Counted from the stretch's first letter, positions 10,466 through 20,051 are shown. The stretch is 64,000 bases of DNA from Acidobacteriota bacterium (GCA_029263395.1 JAJCXO010000034.1:1-64000); one strand, 5' to 3'. Translations and numbers: made by a program. The notes: a model not told the origin generated them from the letters alone.

Positions 10466-12061
10466 ATGAGACGACACCAACTCTTGATCATGTTCGCTTT
10501 GGGTATCTTTCTTGCCACCACAGCCGGTGCGACCACAGCCGGTGCGGTGCCAGTCCACACGACACAGCTGGATGAGGCGTTCACTCAGTTTTGGCAAGCT
10601 GAAGACACCGAACAAACAGCAGCAGCGGTGCAAGCTATCCTCGACACCGGCGCCACCTTCGACGAGGTCCACCAACGGTTGGAAGCCGGCCGGCCCTACT
10701 CCGACAACGTCGACACCGGGCGTGTGGACCTGACCCACCGCACGTCGGACCGAGTCCGGCATCACTACCGGGTCTTGGTCCCCAAGAGTTACGACTCGGC
10801 TAGACGATACCCGGTGAGGTTCTATCTCCATGGCGGCGTGTCTCGCCCGGCCTGGAGAAAAGGTGGCGCGTGGTGGAGCGGTTATGATCGGTTCGAAGAT
10901 CCGGATCGGATCTCGGTGTTTCCGTCGTCGTGGGATAGCTCAATGTGGTGGCAGGCACGACAGGCGGAAAACCTGCCAGCAATCCTCGCGACGCTCAAGC
11001 GGACGTATAACGTCGACGAAAATGCCGTCCACATGATCGGTATCTCGGACGGCGCTACCGGTGCCTATTTTTTCGCCTTTCGCGCTCCGACACCATGGGC
11101 CTCGTTCCTACCGTTCATCGGCCACCCCGCCGTACTTGCCAACAAGCGGCTAGGGGTCGACGGCGAGATGTACCCCCGTAATCTGCTCGACCGTCCGTTC
11201 TTCATCGTCAATTCTGGCAACGACCGGCTTTATCCGACACAGCGGGTGATCCCGTACCTCGATCTCATGCAACGCGCCGGAGCACGGATCGCCTTCCACC
11301 CCCAACCCGAGGCTGGCCACGACACCAGCTGGTGGCCGGCGGAGGCGGAAAACATCCGGACGTTCATCGCCGAACATCAACGCGACCCGCTACCTGACCG
11401 CCTGGCCTGGGAAACCGAACGCACCGACCGTTACCACCGCAACCATTGGTTGCTGATCACCGAGCTCGGTAACGCGGATCACGAAACGGACCTCGACCCG
11501 CTCAACTCGCTCGAGTCTCCGCCTTCGTTGGGTCTGCGTCCAGACCCGGAGAGCGACCGCGGCGTTCGGGTCTTGAAAGTCACTCCCGGTGGCATCGCCT
11601 ACACGGCCGGGATTCAGAAGGGTGACGTGATCGTCAATGTCGAAGGGCAACCCACCTCAACCCTCGATCAGCTAAGCCAGGTTTTCGCTGCAGTGGCCAA
11701 TCGGGGGGCCAAGTTGCGGGCTGGTCTGTTACGCGATGGCCAGCGTCACGAGCTCGAGATGCATATTCCCGCAGCCCCGTCGTCGACGACCGAGGCTTTT
11801 GCGCATGATGCCGGCTCGGGCCGAATCGAACTCGTGCGCCGCGACAACGTCATCCAAGTCCACACCCAAGGCGTGCGACGCTACAAAGTGTTGCTGTCGC
11901 CGGACGAGATCAACTTCGATCGTCCGATCACTATCCTGACCAATGGTCGAGAGTCGTGGAATGGCCTGCAGCAACCAAGCGTTGAAACACTCCTAGAGTG
12001 GGCGGCCCGAGATCATGACCGCACGATGTTGTTCGGTGCCGAGCTGGAAATCGAGTTATAG
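10466..12061 (+). CDS. Exported alpha/beta hydrolase with C-terminal PDZ domain
   Basis: A 531-aa protein with a signal peptide (hydrophobic LLIMFALGIFLA then alanine-rich cleavage region). The central domain is an alpha/beta hydrolase: oxyanion region FYLHGGVS, nucleophile elbow GISDGATG (Ser in G-x-S-x-G), acid in NSGNDRLYP and His in PEAGHDTSWW, which together form a full catalytic triad. The segment VRVLKVTPGGIAYTAG through GDVIVNVEG is a PDZ domain, as in periplasmic proteases. The combination suggests an envelope or secreted esterase or peptidase; the substrate is not identifiable. It is transcribed just upstream of the sixA-like gene with a 42-base gap. Confidence 0.85.
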   Translation: MRRHQLLIMFALGIFLATTAGATTAGAVPVHTTQLDEAFTQFWQAEDTEQTAAAVQAILDTGATFDEVHQRLEAGRPYSDNVDTGRVDLTHRTSDRVRHHYRVLVPKSYDSARRYPVRFYLHGGVSRPAWRKGGAWWSGYDRFEDPDRISVFPSSWDSSMWWQARQAENLPAILATLKRTYNVDENAVHMIGISDGATGAYFFAFRAPTPWASFLPFIGHPAVLANKRLGVDGEMYPRNLLDRPFFIVNSGNDRLYPTQRVIPYLDLMQRAGARIAFHPQPEAGHDTSWWPAEAENIRTFIAEHQRDPLPDRLAWETERTDRYHRNHWLLITELGNADHETDLDPLNSLESPPSLGLRPDPESDRGVRVLKVTPGGIAYTAGIQKGDVIVNVEGQPTSTLDQLSQVFAAVANRGAKLRAGLLRDGQRHELEMHIPAAPSSTTEAFAHDAGSGRIELVRRDNVIQVHTQGVRRYKVLLSPDEINFDRPITILTNGRESWNGLQQPSVETLLEWAARDHDRTMLFGAELEIEL

Positions 12062-12103
12062 CGGCTCTTCCGCTTAGCCGAATAGGCACATAGAATCTCA
12101 GGA

Positions 12104-12607
12104 ATGAAGACATTGTTGGTTCTGCGGCACGGTAAGTCGAGTTGGGGGAATTCGAACACTCGTGATCACGACCGCCCGCTCAAGCCTCGAGGCGAGCGAG
12201 CAGCACGGCGGATGGGTCAGGAACTTCGGTTACGCGGACTTGTCCCTGATTTGATCATCTCCTCAACCGCCGAACGTGCCCGCACTACGGCTCAACTGGC
12301 AGCCGCGGCGGCAGGCACGGCTGACGCCGTCATCGAAACCCGAGAGCTTTACCTGACCGATGTTTCGCACCAACTCGAGACCCTGGCCAATGCTGTTGGA
12401 GATGGCGTGGCAACTGCCATGATTGTCGGTCACAATCCGACGCTCGAGGACTTGACTGAGCAACTCACCGGCGAAGATTTGCGGTTGACGACCGGCAACC
12501 TTGTCCGCATCAACCTCGACATCGAGTCTTGGAGCGATCTGCCGCAGGCCAGCGGGTCGCTGGGCTTCGTGCTCCGACCCGATGAGCTACCACCACTGTC
12601 TTCTTGA
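12104..12607 (+). CDS. sixA: SixA-like histidine phosphatase
   Basis: A 167-aa member of the histidine phosphatase (phosphoglycerate mutase-like) superfamily. The catalytic motif RHGKSSWG near residues 8-15 supplies the phosphohistidine, Arg-rich SSTAERARTTAQ is the second conserved block and IVGHNPTLEDL carries the distal catalytic His. Length and motifs match SixA, which dephosphorylates His residues of phosphorelay (Hpt) proteins in E. coli. Here the adjacent convergent genes encode a hybrid kinase and a DHp-REC protein, so a role in tuning that phosphorelay is a reasonable inference. Confidence 0.88.
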   Translation: MKTLLVLRHGKSSWGNSNTRDHDRPLKPRGERAARRMGQELRLRGLVPDLIISSTAERARTTAQLAAAAAGTADAVIETRELYLTDVSHQLETLANAVGDGVATAMIVGHNPTLEDLTEQLTGEDLRLTTGNLVRINLDIESWSDLPQASGSLGFVLRPDELPPLSS

Positions 12608-12651
12608 GACGGCGTCGTCCTGAGACGGTCTCCTCCTGAAAACGGTGTCAG
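12603..12651. repeat. Short 16-17 bp imperfect tandem repeat between convergent genes
   Basis: Three units begin at 12603, 12620 and 12636, each starting CTTGAGACGG, CTGAGACGG or CTGAAAACGG. They bridge the stop codons of the convergent sixA and DHp-REC genes. The GACGG core recurs in similar arrays at 19203 and 53840. Confidence 0.75.
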
Positions 12652-13457
12652 CTATCGAGGACTTCGCGAACTTTATCGATCAGTTCCATCGGCATATAGG
12701 GCTTGTGGAGGAAACCCGCGAGGCCTTCCCCGACAATCCGACGGGTGGCCTCGTCCTCGTCGTAGCCGCTCGACAGGATGACCTTGAGATCGGGCCGCAG
12801 CTTACGCAGCTCGCGGAAGGTTGCAGCACCGTCGAGATGAGGCATCGTGACGTCGAGTAACACGCCGGAAAACTCGAGTGCATGGGGGCGAAAGACTTCG
12901 ATCGCTTCCCGGCCGTCCTCGGCGGTCATCACTTGAAACCCGAACTTCTCCAGTACCCGCTGGGCCAACAGCCGAACCATCGGTTCGTCATCAACCACCA
13001 TCATCAGACCTTCGCCACTCCAGTTCGGGGCTGCCAAATTCGGGGTGGCTGCCATCGCGGTGGCACCGGTTTCTACCAGCTCCAGGTCACTGGCCGGAGC
13101 ATCCCTGATCGTTTCGTTCACCCCCGATTCGGCGTCTTGGATCCTGCCGGTGAAGGTCAACATCTCATTCGTCAAGCCAGCGGCACGGAGGGCGGCATCT
13201 TCTACCTCCCGAATCAACGGACGGCACGAGGAAAACGACGAAAGGTCCATCAACGCCAGGCCAGCATTACCCAGAATCCCAACCAGCAGATTGTTGAGGT
13301 CATGAGCGATCGTGCTGGCGTAGTGCCCGAGCCCTTCAATGTCTCCACTCGGCCGTGGAGAGCCGCCCTCGCGCTCTCCCTTGGCTTCTAGTAGTCGCGC
13401 TTCGAGCAACTGAATTTGACGCATCAGCTGCTCGCGGCTTGGAGTCGAGTGATCCAC
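12648..13457 (-). CDS. DHp-REC protein: histidine-kinase dimerisation domain fused to receiver, no ATPase
   Basis: A 269-aa protein beginning at GTG (13457), overlapping the upstream kinase stop by one base. Residues 40-103 form a HisKA-type dimerisation/phosphotransfer helix pair with an intact H-box (AHDLNNLLVGI, His52). Instead of the expected HATPase_c domain, a linker leads to a receiver domain (MMVVDDEPMV, acceptor Asp202 in LLDVTMPHLDG, conserved Lys in LHKPY). There is no N, G1 or G2 box. It probably acts as a phosphotransfer intermediate or partner of the hybrid kinase encoded just upstream, comparable in principle to an Hpt protein. The function is inferred from domain order. Confidence 0.82.
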   Translation of the reverse strand: MDHSTPSREQLMRQIQLLEARLLEAKGEREGGSPRPSGDIEGLGHYASTIAHDLNNLLVGILGNAGLALMDLSSFSSCRPLIREVEDAALRAAGLTNEMLTFTGRIQDAESGVNETIRDAPASDLELVETGATAMAATPNLAAPNWSGEGLMMVVDDEPMVRLLAQRVLEKFGFQVMTAEDGREAIEVFRPHALEFSGVLLDVTMPHLDGAATFRELRKLRPDLKVILSSGYDEDEATRRIVGEGLAGFLHKPYMPMELIDKVREVLDS

Positions 13458-15397
13458 TAGTTGACCGCCGAAAGGACTTGGCGCAGTTGGTATAACAGTC
13501 GGTCAGCGGAAAACGGTTTCTGAATCAAGGCCATCGCTGGATCAGTAAATTTGGTCCTGTCCGAGTCTTCTGAATATCCCGACATGTAGAGCACCTTGAT
13601 CTCCGACCGTTCCTGGCGGGCCTGGCAAGCCAGCTCTGGCCCAGTTAAGCCCGGCATCACAACATCGGTCAACAAGAGGTGGACATCTTTTACTGTTTGC
13701 TCGAGAAGATGGATTGCAGCTTTGCCATTACGTGCCGACAACACATCATATCCGTGACCTTCCAACATGGTGCCGATCACGGCTCGCACCGGTTCGTCAT
13801 CTTCTACCAGCAAAATAGTCTCCGAGCCGTTCAGGTTCAACACCGGATCGCGGGCCAAGGCTGACGAGGCATCGGTTGACGCTTGGTCGATGATCGGTAG
13901 ATAGGTCCGAAACGTCGTCCCTCGACCCAGCGTGCTCTCGACCGTAATACAACCACCAATCTGGTCCAAAATTGCTTTGACGGTCGACAAGCCCAGGCCG
14001 GTCCCACGCCCCGCCATTTTGGTGGTAAAGAACGGCTCGAAAATCTGCTGTACAGTGGCTTCGTCCATGCCACACCCAGTGTCTGAAACACTCAACACAG
14101 CATACCGGCCAGGGTCGATTCTCTGCCCCGCGGGCTGGCCTCGTTCCAACTCGACGATCGATGTCTCGAGCAGCAGTTGCCCGCCTTCGGGCATGGCGTC
14201 GCGAGCGTTGACCGCCAAATTGATGACGATCTGTTCGATCTGCCCTGGATCAACCTTGACCCAACAAAAACCGGTCTCCAATTGCACCTTCAACTCGACC
14301 CGTTCACCCAGCAGATAACGTAGCATCTCGTCGACCTCTTTGACCACTTCGGTCAAGTCGAGGTTCGACGGCTGAACGATCTGCCGACGACTGAAGGCCA
14401 GGAGCCGTCGAGTCAACGAAGCCGCCCGCTGCGCCGCTTGGTCGATAGCGACAACAAATCGATTCGGTTCGCGGTTTTCAGTCGCCTGCCGCTGCAGCAG
14501 AAGCTCGCTATAGCCGGTGATCACCATCAGTAGATTGTTGAAGTCATGCGCGATACCCCCGGTGAGCTGACCGACAACTTCCATCTTCTGAGATTGCCGA
14601 AGCTGCCCCTCGAGGAGCTTTTGTTCGGTGGTGTCCCGACCCACCGATTGGAACTCCACGAGCTGTCCAGCGCCATCGAATAGCGCCCGGTCCGTCCACT
14701 GCAGCCACCGAGAACCGGCCCCGTCCTCGTCTACGCATTGTTCGCGAGTTCGGATCGGCTGATGATGATCCAGAGAGGCCAACTGAGTCGCGAACTCCAC
14801 GCGATCCTTGTCGACAGCAACGGAGAAGATTTCCCGTCCCAGAACAGCCTCAGACTCTGCGCCGAAGAAGCGACAGAACGCCTCGTTGACGAAGGTCAGT
14901 TCGCCATTGGGCAGGTAACGGCAAACCAGCTCAGCCTGATCCTCGACCACTGCACGATAACGCCGTTCACTCTCTTCCAAACGACTGGCGGCCTTCCAGC
15001 GCTCGAGCGCATAACGAATCGACCGTACCAACAAGGACGGAGACATATCCGCCTTGGATAGAAAATCCTGTGCACCGTGGCGTACCGCACGCTCCGCCAT
15101 CTGTTCGTCTTCGAAACCGGTCAGCACGATCACCGGCACCCACGGTGCGGCTTCTCGCAAGCGCTGAAACGTGCCATAACCCTCGCTATCCGGCAGCGAG
15201 AGATCAAGCAGCACGAGATCGATACGCTCGGAGCCGAGGATCTCCAAACCCACCGCCAACCGATCGGCACGTTTGACCATCAAACCCCGTGCCGAAGGAT
15301 CTTCCAGGTAACGCTGGATAACGTGGGCATACATCGGGTCGTCCTCGATCATCAGGACAGTCGCCGATGAAGTCGGCAGGAGCGGAGGGGCAATCAT
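13457..15397 (-). CDS. Hybrid histidine kinase (REC-PAS-HisKA-HATPase-REC)
   Basis: A 646-aa soluble hybrid kinase. Start MIAPPLL at the ATG (15397) is preferred over a TTG 39 bases upstream. Domain order: receiver 1 (VLMIEDDPMYA, Asp in LVLLDLSLPDSEG), PAS (YRAVVEDQAELVCRYLPNG region), HisKA with IAHDFNNLLMVITGYSE, HATPase_c with N box (NLAVNARDAMPEGG), DTGCGMD and GRGTGLGLSTV, and a terminal receiver (ILLVEDDEPVRAV, LLLTDVVMPGLTG). No membrane segment, so the signal is cytoplasmic or comes through the N-terminal receiver. It is translated together with the DHp-REC gene; no DNA-binding output is adjacent. Confidence 0.93.
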   Translation of the reverse strand: MIAPPLLPTSSATVLMIEDDPMYAHVIQRYLEDPSARGLMVKRADRLAVGLEILGSERIDLVLLDLSLPDSEGYGTFQRLREAAPWVPVIVLTGFEDEQMAERAVRHGAQDFLSKADMSPSLLVRSIRYALERWKAASRLEESERRYRAVVEDQAELVCRYLPNGELTFVNEAFCRFFGAESEAVLGREIFSVAVDKDRVEFATQLASLDHHQPIRTREQCVDEDGAGSRWLQWTDRALFDGAGQLVEFQSVGRDTTEQKLLEGQLRQSQKMEVVGQLTGGIAHDFNNLLMVITGYSELLLQRQATENREPNRFVVAIDQAAQRAASLTRRLLAFSRRQIVQPSNLDLTEVVKEVDEMLRYLLGERVELKVQLETGFCWVKVDPGQIEQIVINLAVNARDAMPEGGQLLLETSIVELERGQPAGQRIDPGRYAVLSVSDTGCGMDEATVQQIFEPFFTTKMAGRGTGLGLSTVKAILDQIGGCITVESTLGRGTTFRTYLPIIDQASTDASSALARDPVLNLNGSETILLVEDDEPVRAVIGTMLEGHGYDVLSARNGKAAIHLLEQTVKDVHLLLTDVVMPGLTGPELACQARQERSEIKVLYMSGYSEDSDRTKFTDPAMALIQKPFSADRLLYQLRQVLSAVN

Positions 15398-15585
15398 GGT
15401 TCGAATTTTTAACGCTTGTAGACTCAAGACTATCAAGCAGCAAAACCCCCAATATGACGATTTGTGTTTCGCCGGTTGGAAGCAGTTCGCTGATTGTAAG
15501 AGCTGGCCACACTGGGAGCTATACTCTCAGTTGTAGATAGGCTGTCGAGATGTGTCGGTATGAGTTCCAATCCGATTGAACCCTG

Positions 15586-18500
15586 GTGAAGAAAACCCTG
15601 ACTCTTGGCAGCCTCGCCCTTTTGGTGATGGGCGCTCTTCTGTGGTTGGCAAATGACCTACCGCGGCAGATCGTCCAAGGGATCTTGGCGAAACAGCTGG
15701 GCGCTCGGGCTCACTTGGGTGAGCTCGACATCGTCACGTCGCACCAGATCCGCCTCGTCGACTTACGAATCGACCAAGTGCAAGCCTACCCTTTCGTCGA
15801 CGAGCTGCGATTCGCGGAGGTCTGGCTCGAAGGTCCGCTGCGAGAGATTGCCAAGAGTCGTTTTCGTCAAGTCCGCATCGTCGGCATGCAAATCGATCTG
15901 ACGCCTGCTCCGGCGCTCGAAGTCCCTGAACGGCCACTGCCGATCATCGACGAGCTCGTCATCGAGCCAACGATCCTGCAGATAACACCTGCTGACCGAT
16001 CGGAGGCAGCTGCTCAGCTGAGCCTCGAAGCCACGATCTATGACGTAGGAACCCGGGCCTACGGCACATTGAACGCGGTGTCCCCGAGTCTGCTCGTTGG
16101 CCCGCTCCTCATGCTGGCCAGTCCCACCGGCGCAGTTCCTATTGTCGGTCAGCTCGAAGACCTCCAACTCGATCTACAGTTTGATCACGCGACCAGCCGA
16201 GTTGACATGAGCACCTCCCGCACCACCCTGGCCCGGAAATCGACCACCACAGACCGCGGGCCAACCGGTCAAAACGTCGCTCTCGCCGAGTTCTCAGAGC
16301 TGCGGTTCAACGTCACTTCCGAGGCCACGATAATCACCGCTGAACTTGCTGCGACTGAGCTCTCACTGACTCTCGCTGGCGAAGTCGCGACGATCGAGCA
16401 CCCTCGCGTCGGCGGTTCCCTCACACAAGCGCCGGACGGCCTGTTTCATTTCGAAGCCATCCCGCAGATTGCGGGGCTCAGGTCCGGCCGCATCAACGCG
16501 GACTGGGATCCTGCTAGCCAGCGTTTGACGGACCTGGGAGCGGAGATTGACGGTCTCGATCTGACACGATGGTTGCCGGGGTCGGGGCTCGACGGCGACC
16601 TTGATGCCCGGCTGCAGAAGGTTGATGATCAGGCCACAGTCCGGGTTACGGTATCCCCTCGACGCTGGCAGTTGACGCCCGAACGTTCACTCCTATTCGA
16701 TGACGGTGCGATCCTTCAAATCGACAGCCGACTCGCTTTTCAACCGATAGCCGCACTGCAAGTCCCGGAACTGGCTGGACCGATCGAAGCCCGCCTCGAC
16801 TTACCTGCCGGCAGCGGCCAGTGGGATGCCTGGACAATCCCGGAGCCGGCCTTCCCGCTTACCGCTAAAGTCCGCGGGACGTGGCAATTGGGCAACCCTG
16901 GAGAGTTCGACCCGAGCAACCAAGACGGGCGGTTCGAGGGCGAGGTGAACCTCGACAGCCGAGGCCTCGGACAGCTTTCTAGCCAAGGTGACCTTTGGAT
17001 GGATGAAGGCAAGACAACCGCCGACTTGGACTGGCGATGGAAAACGCCGCATCTCGCAAAGGCTATTACCACGCTCACCCTGGCTGGGCTGCCGGCACTG
17101 GCTTTCGATCTCACGGGCAAGGCCGACGTTCGAGGCAAACTCAGTGGTTCGCTGCCCAACCCAACCCTCCGAGGACAACTTCGGCTCGAAGGCCTGACCG
17201 CCAAAGCCACGGATTGGCAGCTTACGGAAAGTAGCGCATCAACCGCTTGGAGTTGGCAAAGTCGTCAGAGCACATTCCGCTTGAGCGACCTGAATGCGAC
17301 CGGCTCGATCCGAGCTGGCGAGCTCGCACCGATTCCATGGCGGCTCGAGGCAACCGGTTGGAGCCAAGTCGACGCCAGCCGGGGCGAACTCCATTCAGCG
17401 ACCGTGAGCTCTCCTGGCCTGGGGACAGCTCGAGCGAACATCGCTTGGCAAACGTCAGCTCTGGGCACTACCCAGGCCGCCGGTGGTCTGACTTTCAGCG
17501 ACGCAGACCTGACGCAGTGGCGGGCAATCATGCCACCGGTGGTCACCAGTCAACTGCCAACAGAATTCGAGATCCAAGGGATGCTACAGGGCGAGTTGCA
17601 GGGGCAGCTGGCAGAAGACTCGACCTGGCAGATCGAGGGGCCGCTCGAACTGGCCTCGGCCGGTTTTTCCGATAGCGGCGGCGGCCGTGTCCTGCTCGAT
17701 CTTGCAGGCCGCTGGCAAGTGCGAGTGGACGGCGGCACCACCGCGCCGATCAACCTCGACGCCAGAGGATCCCTCGGCGGATTTCAATTGTTGTGGGGTA
17801 CCTTCTATGGCGACTTCTCGCAGATCGAGACCAACCTCGACGTGCGAGCGATGCTGCCATCCCTGGCGCATCCCGAACCCGCACCATGGCATCTAGAAGC
17901 GATCGCCGCATTGCCTGGCGGCCCAACCCTCCAAGCCACCCTCGATAGCCCGACCGAAGAGCTTGGCCTGCGTTACACCCTGACGCTCGAGGACTCCGAT
18001 CTCGAGACCACCCATGCTCAGTATTTATCACCCTTGCTCGCCGAACAGATTGGCCAGCTGACCCTTGGGGGTGCGCTCTCGGTTCAGTCTAGAGGTAGCT
18101 ATCACGGCACCGATGGGCCGTTTGCATGGAGTCTTGCCGGTGACCTTGAGTTGACCAACTTCGAGCTCGGCAGCGGCGGCGGACAGGCCGCTGTCACCGG
18201 ACTTCGGCTCAGCCTCCCTTTCGATATGCGACGCCGATTGACTACCACACCGGATTTTAGTGGCCCGCGGCTCAGTGGTCACCTGGCGTTTGATCAACTC
18301 GCCGTGCGCGGCCTCGAACTGCCTCCAACGGACACCGATCTGATCATCGAAGCAGATTCGGTGGGTCTGGAACAGGCTCTTTCGCTCGATATCCTCGGCG
18401 GACTCGTCGCGCTGGAGCAACTGACCCTGAAAGATCTGTTGCGACCTGAGCGTCATCTCGAAACGGGTCTCTTGCTGTCGGAGATATCCCTCGAGCGGCT

Positions 18501-19164
18501 CTCTTCGGCGATGGGGATCTTTCCTCTGGAAGGGGCACTCGATGGCCACTTCCAGACCGCTCGGCTGTCACCAGACCGGCTGTTCGTCGACGGTGGCGGT
18601 CAGATCTCTATGTTCGGCGGGACTGTTGATCTGCATGACATTTCTGGAGAAGACATTCTCTCCCGCTTTCCAAAGCTCAAGCTGTCGGCAGATTTCGAGA
18701 ATATCGACCTCGGTCGGCTGACACGTCGGATCGATTTTGGCGAAATGACCGGCGTCCTGCGCGGTTCGCTGAGGAATTGTGAGCTCTTTCGAGGTGTTCC
18801 GGTGCGGTTCTCGGGCAAGCTCGAGACTGTCGATCTGCCAGGAGTGCGGCGCACCATCGACGTCAAAGCCATCAACAATTTGACAATCCTCAGTACCGGT
18901 CAAGGCACCAATGTCTTTGATCGAGGCCTGCAAAAATTCTTCAAGCGGTACACCTATGAACGCCTCGCCGTCAGCCTCCGCTTGGCCGATGACGTCCTGC
19001 TGCTGCGCGGCGAGCAACGTGGAGACAAAGAACTTTTTCTCAGCGGCCGCCTGCCTTTCCGCATCGACGTCGTCAACGCTCAGCCCGGAAAGACGGTCTC
19101 CTTTCAATCCATGATGGGACGCCTCCGCAGCCTCGACTTCTCCAGCGCCACATCAAAGCCTTAA
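15586..19164 (+). CDS. ydbH: YdbH-like AsmA-superfamily intermembrane transport protein
   Basis: A 1192-aa protein with one N-terminal membrane helix (about residues 5-24) followed by a very long beta-rich region, the build of AsmA/TamB/YhdP/YdbH bridge-like proteins. The start is a GTG at 15586, with no strong ribosome site seen. The C-terminal part (GGTVDLHDISGEDILSRFP through LTRRIDFGEMTGVLRGSL) is characteristic of the YdbH family. In E. coli, TamB, YhdP and YdbH jointly carry phospholipid to the outer membrane, and ydbH is followed by ynbE and ydbL. Here a YdbL-like lipoprotein gene follows 103 bases later, which strongly supports the assignment. A phospholipid cargo in this organism is inferred. 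Confidence 0.8.
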   Translation: MKKTLTLGSLALLVMGALLWLANDLPRQIVQGILAKQLGARAHLGELDIVTSHQIRLVDLRIDQVQAYPFVDELRFAEVWLEGPLREIAKSRFRQVRIVGMQIDLTPAPALEVPERPLPIIDELVIEPTILQITPADRSEAAAQLSLEATIYDVGTRAYGTLNAVSPSLLVGPLLMLASPTGAVPIVGQLEDLQLDLQFDHATSRVDMSTSRTTLARKSTTTDRGPTGQNVALAEFSELRFNVTSEATIITAELAATELSLTLAGEVATIEHPRVGGSLTQAPDGLFHFEAIPQIAGLRSGRINADWDPASQRLTDLGAEIDGLDLTRWLPGSGLDGDLDARLQKVDDQATVRVTVSPRRWQLTPERSLLFDDGAILQIDSRLAFQPIAALQVPELAGPIEARLDLPAGSGQWDAWTIPEPAFPLTAKVRGTWQLGNPGEFDPSNQDGRFEGEVNLDSRGLGQLSSQGDLWMDEGKTTADLDWRWKTPHLAKAITTLTLAGLPALAFDLTGKADVRGKLSGSLPNPTLRGQLRLEGLTAKATDWQLTESSASTAWSWQSRQSTFRLSDLNATGSIRAGELAPIPWRLEATGWSQVDASRGELHSATVSSPGLGTARANIAWQTSALGTTQAAGGLTFSDADLTQWRAIMPPVVTSQLPTEFEIQGMLQGELQGQLAEDSTWQIEGPLELASAGFSDSGGGRVLLDLAGRWQVRVDGGTTAPINLDARGSLGGFQLLWGTFYGDFSQIETNLDVRAMLPSLAHPEPAPWHLEAIAALPGGPTLQATLDSPTEELGLRYTLTLEDSDLETTHAQYLSPLLAEQIGQLTLGGALSVQSRGSYHGTDGPFAWSLAGDLELTNFELGSGGGQAAVTGLRLSLPFDMRRRLTTTPDFSGPRLSGHLAFDQLAVRGLELPPTDTDLIIEADSVGLEQALSLDILGGLVALEQLTLKDLLRPERHLETGLLLSEISLERLSSAMGIFPLEGALDGHFQTARLSPDRLFVDGGGQISMFGGTVDLHDISGEDILSRFPKLKLSADFENIDLGRLTRRIDFGEMTGVLRGSLRNCELFRGVPVRFSGKLETVDLPGVRRTIDVKAINNLTILSTGQGTNVFDRGLQKFFKRYTYERLAVSLRLADDVLLLRGEQRGDKELFLSGRLPFRIDVVNAQPGKTVSFQSMMGRLRSLDFSSATSKP

Positions 19165-19202
19165 AGACCATGCACACTGAACAGCGATGATAGGATTGGT
19201 GC

Positions 19203-19254
19203 TTGAGTTCTTAGAGACGGTTGAGTTCTAGGGACGGTAGAGTTCTAGAGACGG
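19203..19254. repeat. Three-unit 17-18 bp tandem repeat in the ydbH-ydbL spacer
   Basis: Units at 19203, 19221 and 19238 share the consensus GAGTTCTAGRGACGG. The last runs directly into the TAAGGAG ribosome site of the next gene, so repeat number would change leader length but not the ribosome site. Confidence 0.8.
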
Positions 19255-19267
19255 TAAGGAGAAACAC

Positions 19268-20035
19268 ATGCAACGTCATTGGATCGCGGTCAGCCTCATC
19301 GTCTCGGCACTTGTTGCTGCCGCTTGCGTCACTATCAATGTCTATTTTCCAGAAGCTGAGGTGAAAGACCTCGCCGAGCAGATCGAAGACGCGGTCGCAC
19401 GCGAGGCAGCCGAGGGGGACGGTTCCGCTGCCGAGTCCGCAGCCGCTTCAAGGGATGACGGTGACGGTACTCCAGGCGCGGAACCGGATGACGCCTCGTT
19501 GCGTGGACCACAAGATGTCTCGTTGGTAGAGACACAAGATGTGTCGTTTGGGAAGACACAAAATGTGTCGTTTGGGGAGACACAAAATGTGTCGTGGTTG
19601 CGCGAATCGCTCGACATGGCGGTCGGCGCGACGCTCTATCTGCTCAGCCCAACACCAGCCTACGCTCAAAACAATGACGTGGCCGCACCGGAGATCAGCA
19701 ATCCGGCGATCCGCAAGATCATTCAGTCCCGAGGCGCGCGGGTGAGTGAACTCGACAAGCACAAAACATCGGGAGCCTTGGCCGAATCCAACCAAGCGCT
19801 GGTTGTGGTCCGCCAGCTCGACGCACTACCTCTCCAGCAACGGGCTGCGGTCCAGAAGTTGGTCAAGGCCGAAAACGCCGACCGTGAGCGCATGTTCGAA
19901 GAGATTGCGGCTGCAACTGGCACCGATCTCTCACAACTGCCCAAAATCCGCTCTACCTATGCCGCTACCTTGCGTCAAAACGCCCGCCCTGGCGATTGGA
20001 TCCAACAGCCTGACGGAACATACCGCCAGAAGTAA
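19268..20035 (+). CDS. ydbL: YdbL-like (DUF1318) lipoprotein with internal repeat insert
   Basis: A 255-aa lipoprotein: signal sequence ending in the lipobox LVAAAC, then VTINVYFPEAEVKD, a stretch common to DUF1318 lipoproteins. The C-terminal ~100 residues (ISNPAIRKIIQSRGAR, ENADRERMFEEIAAA and the end GDWIQQPDGTYRQK) match the YdbL/DUF1318 domain. Between them lies a poorly conserved linker with four copies of an 8-aa unit (consensus ETQNVSFG) and a hydrophobic YLLSPTPAYA segment. E. coli YdbL is a periplasmic partner in the ydbH-ynbE-ydbL operon. No separate ynbE is present here, so the lipidated N-terminus may do the YnbE job; that is my inference. Confidence 0.8.
   Translation: MQRHWIAVSLIVSALVAAACVTINVYFPEAEVKDLAEQIEDAVAREAAEGDGSAAESAAASRDDGDGTPGAEPDDASLRGPQDVSLVETQDVSFGKTQNVSFGETQNVSWLRESLDMAVGATLYLLSPTPAYAQNNDVAAPEISNPAIRKIIQSRGARVSELDKHKTSGALAESNQALVVVRQLDALPLQQRAAVQKLVKAENADRERMFEEIAAATGTDLSQLPKIRSTYAATLRQNARPGDWIQQPDGTYRQK
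19505..19600. repeat. Four-copy 24-bp repeat carrying inverted repeats, within ydbL
   Basis: Units begin at 19505, 19529, 19553 and 19577. In the last three, GACACA and TGTGTC flank a 3-base centre, forming a short inverted repeat that recurs every 24 bp. The reading frame is preserved. Confidence 0.85.
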
Positions 20036-20051
20036 CGCCTGAGGATCAGTC

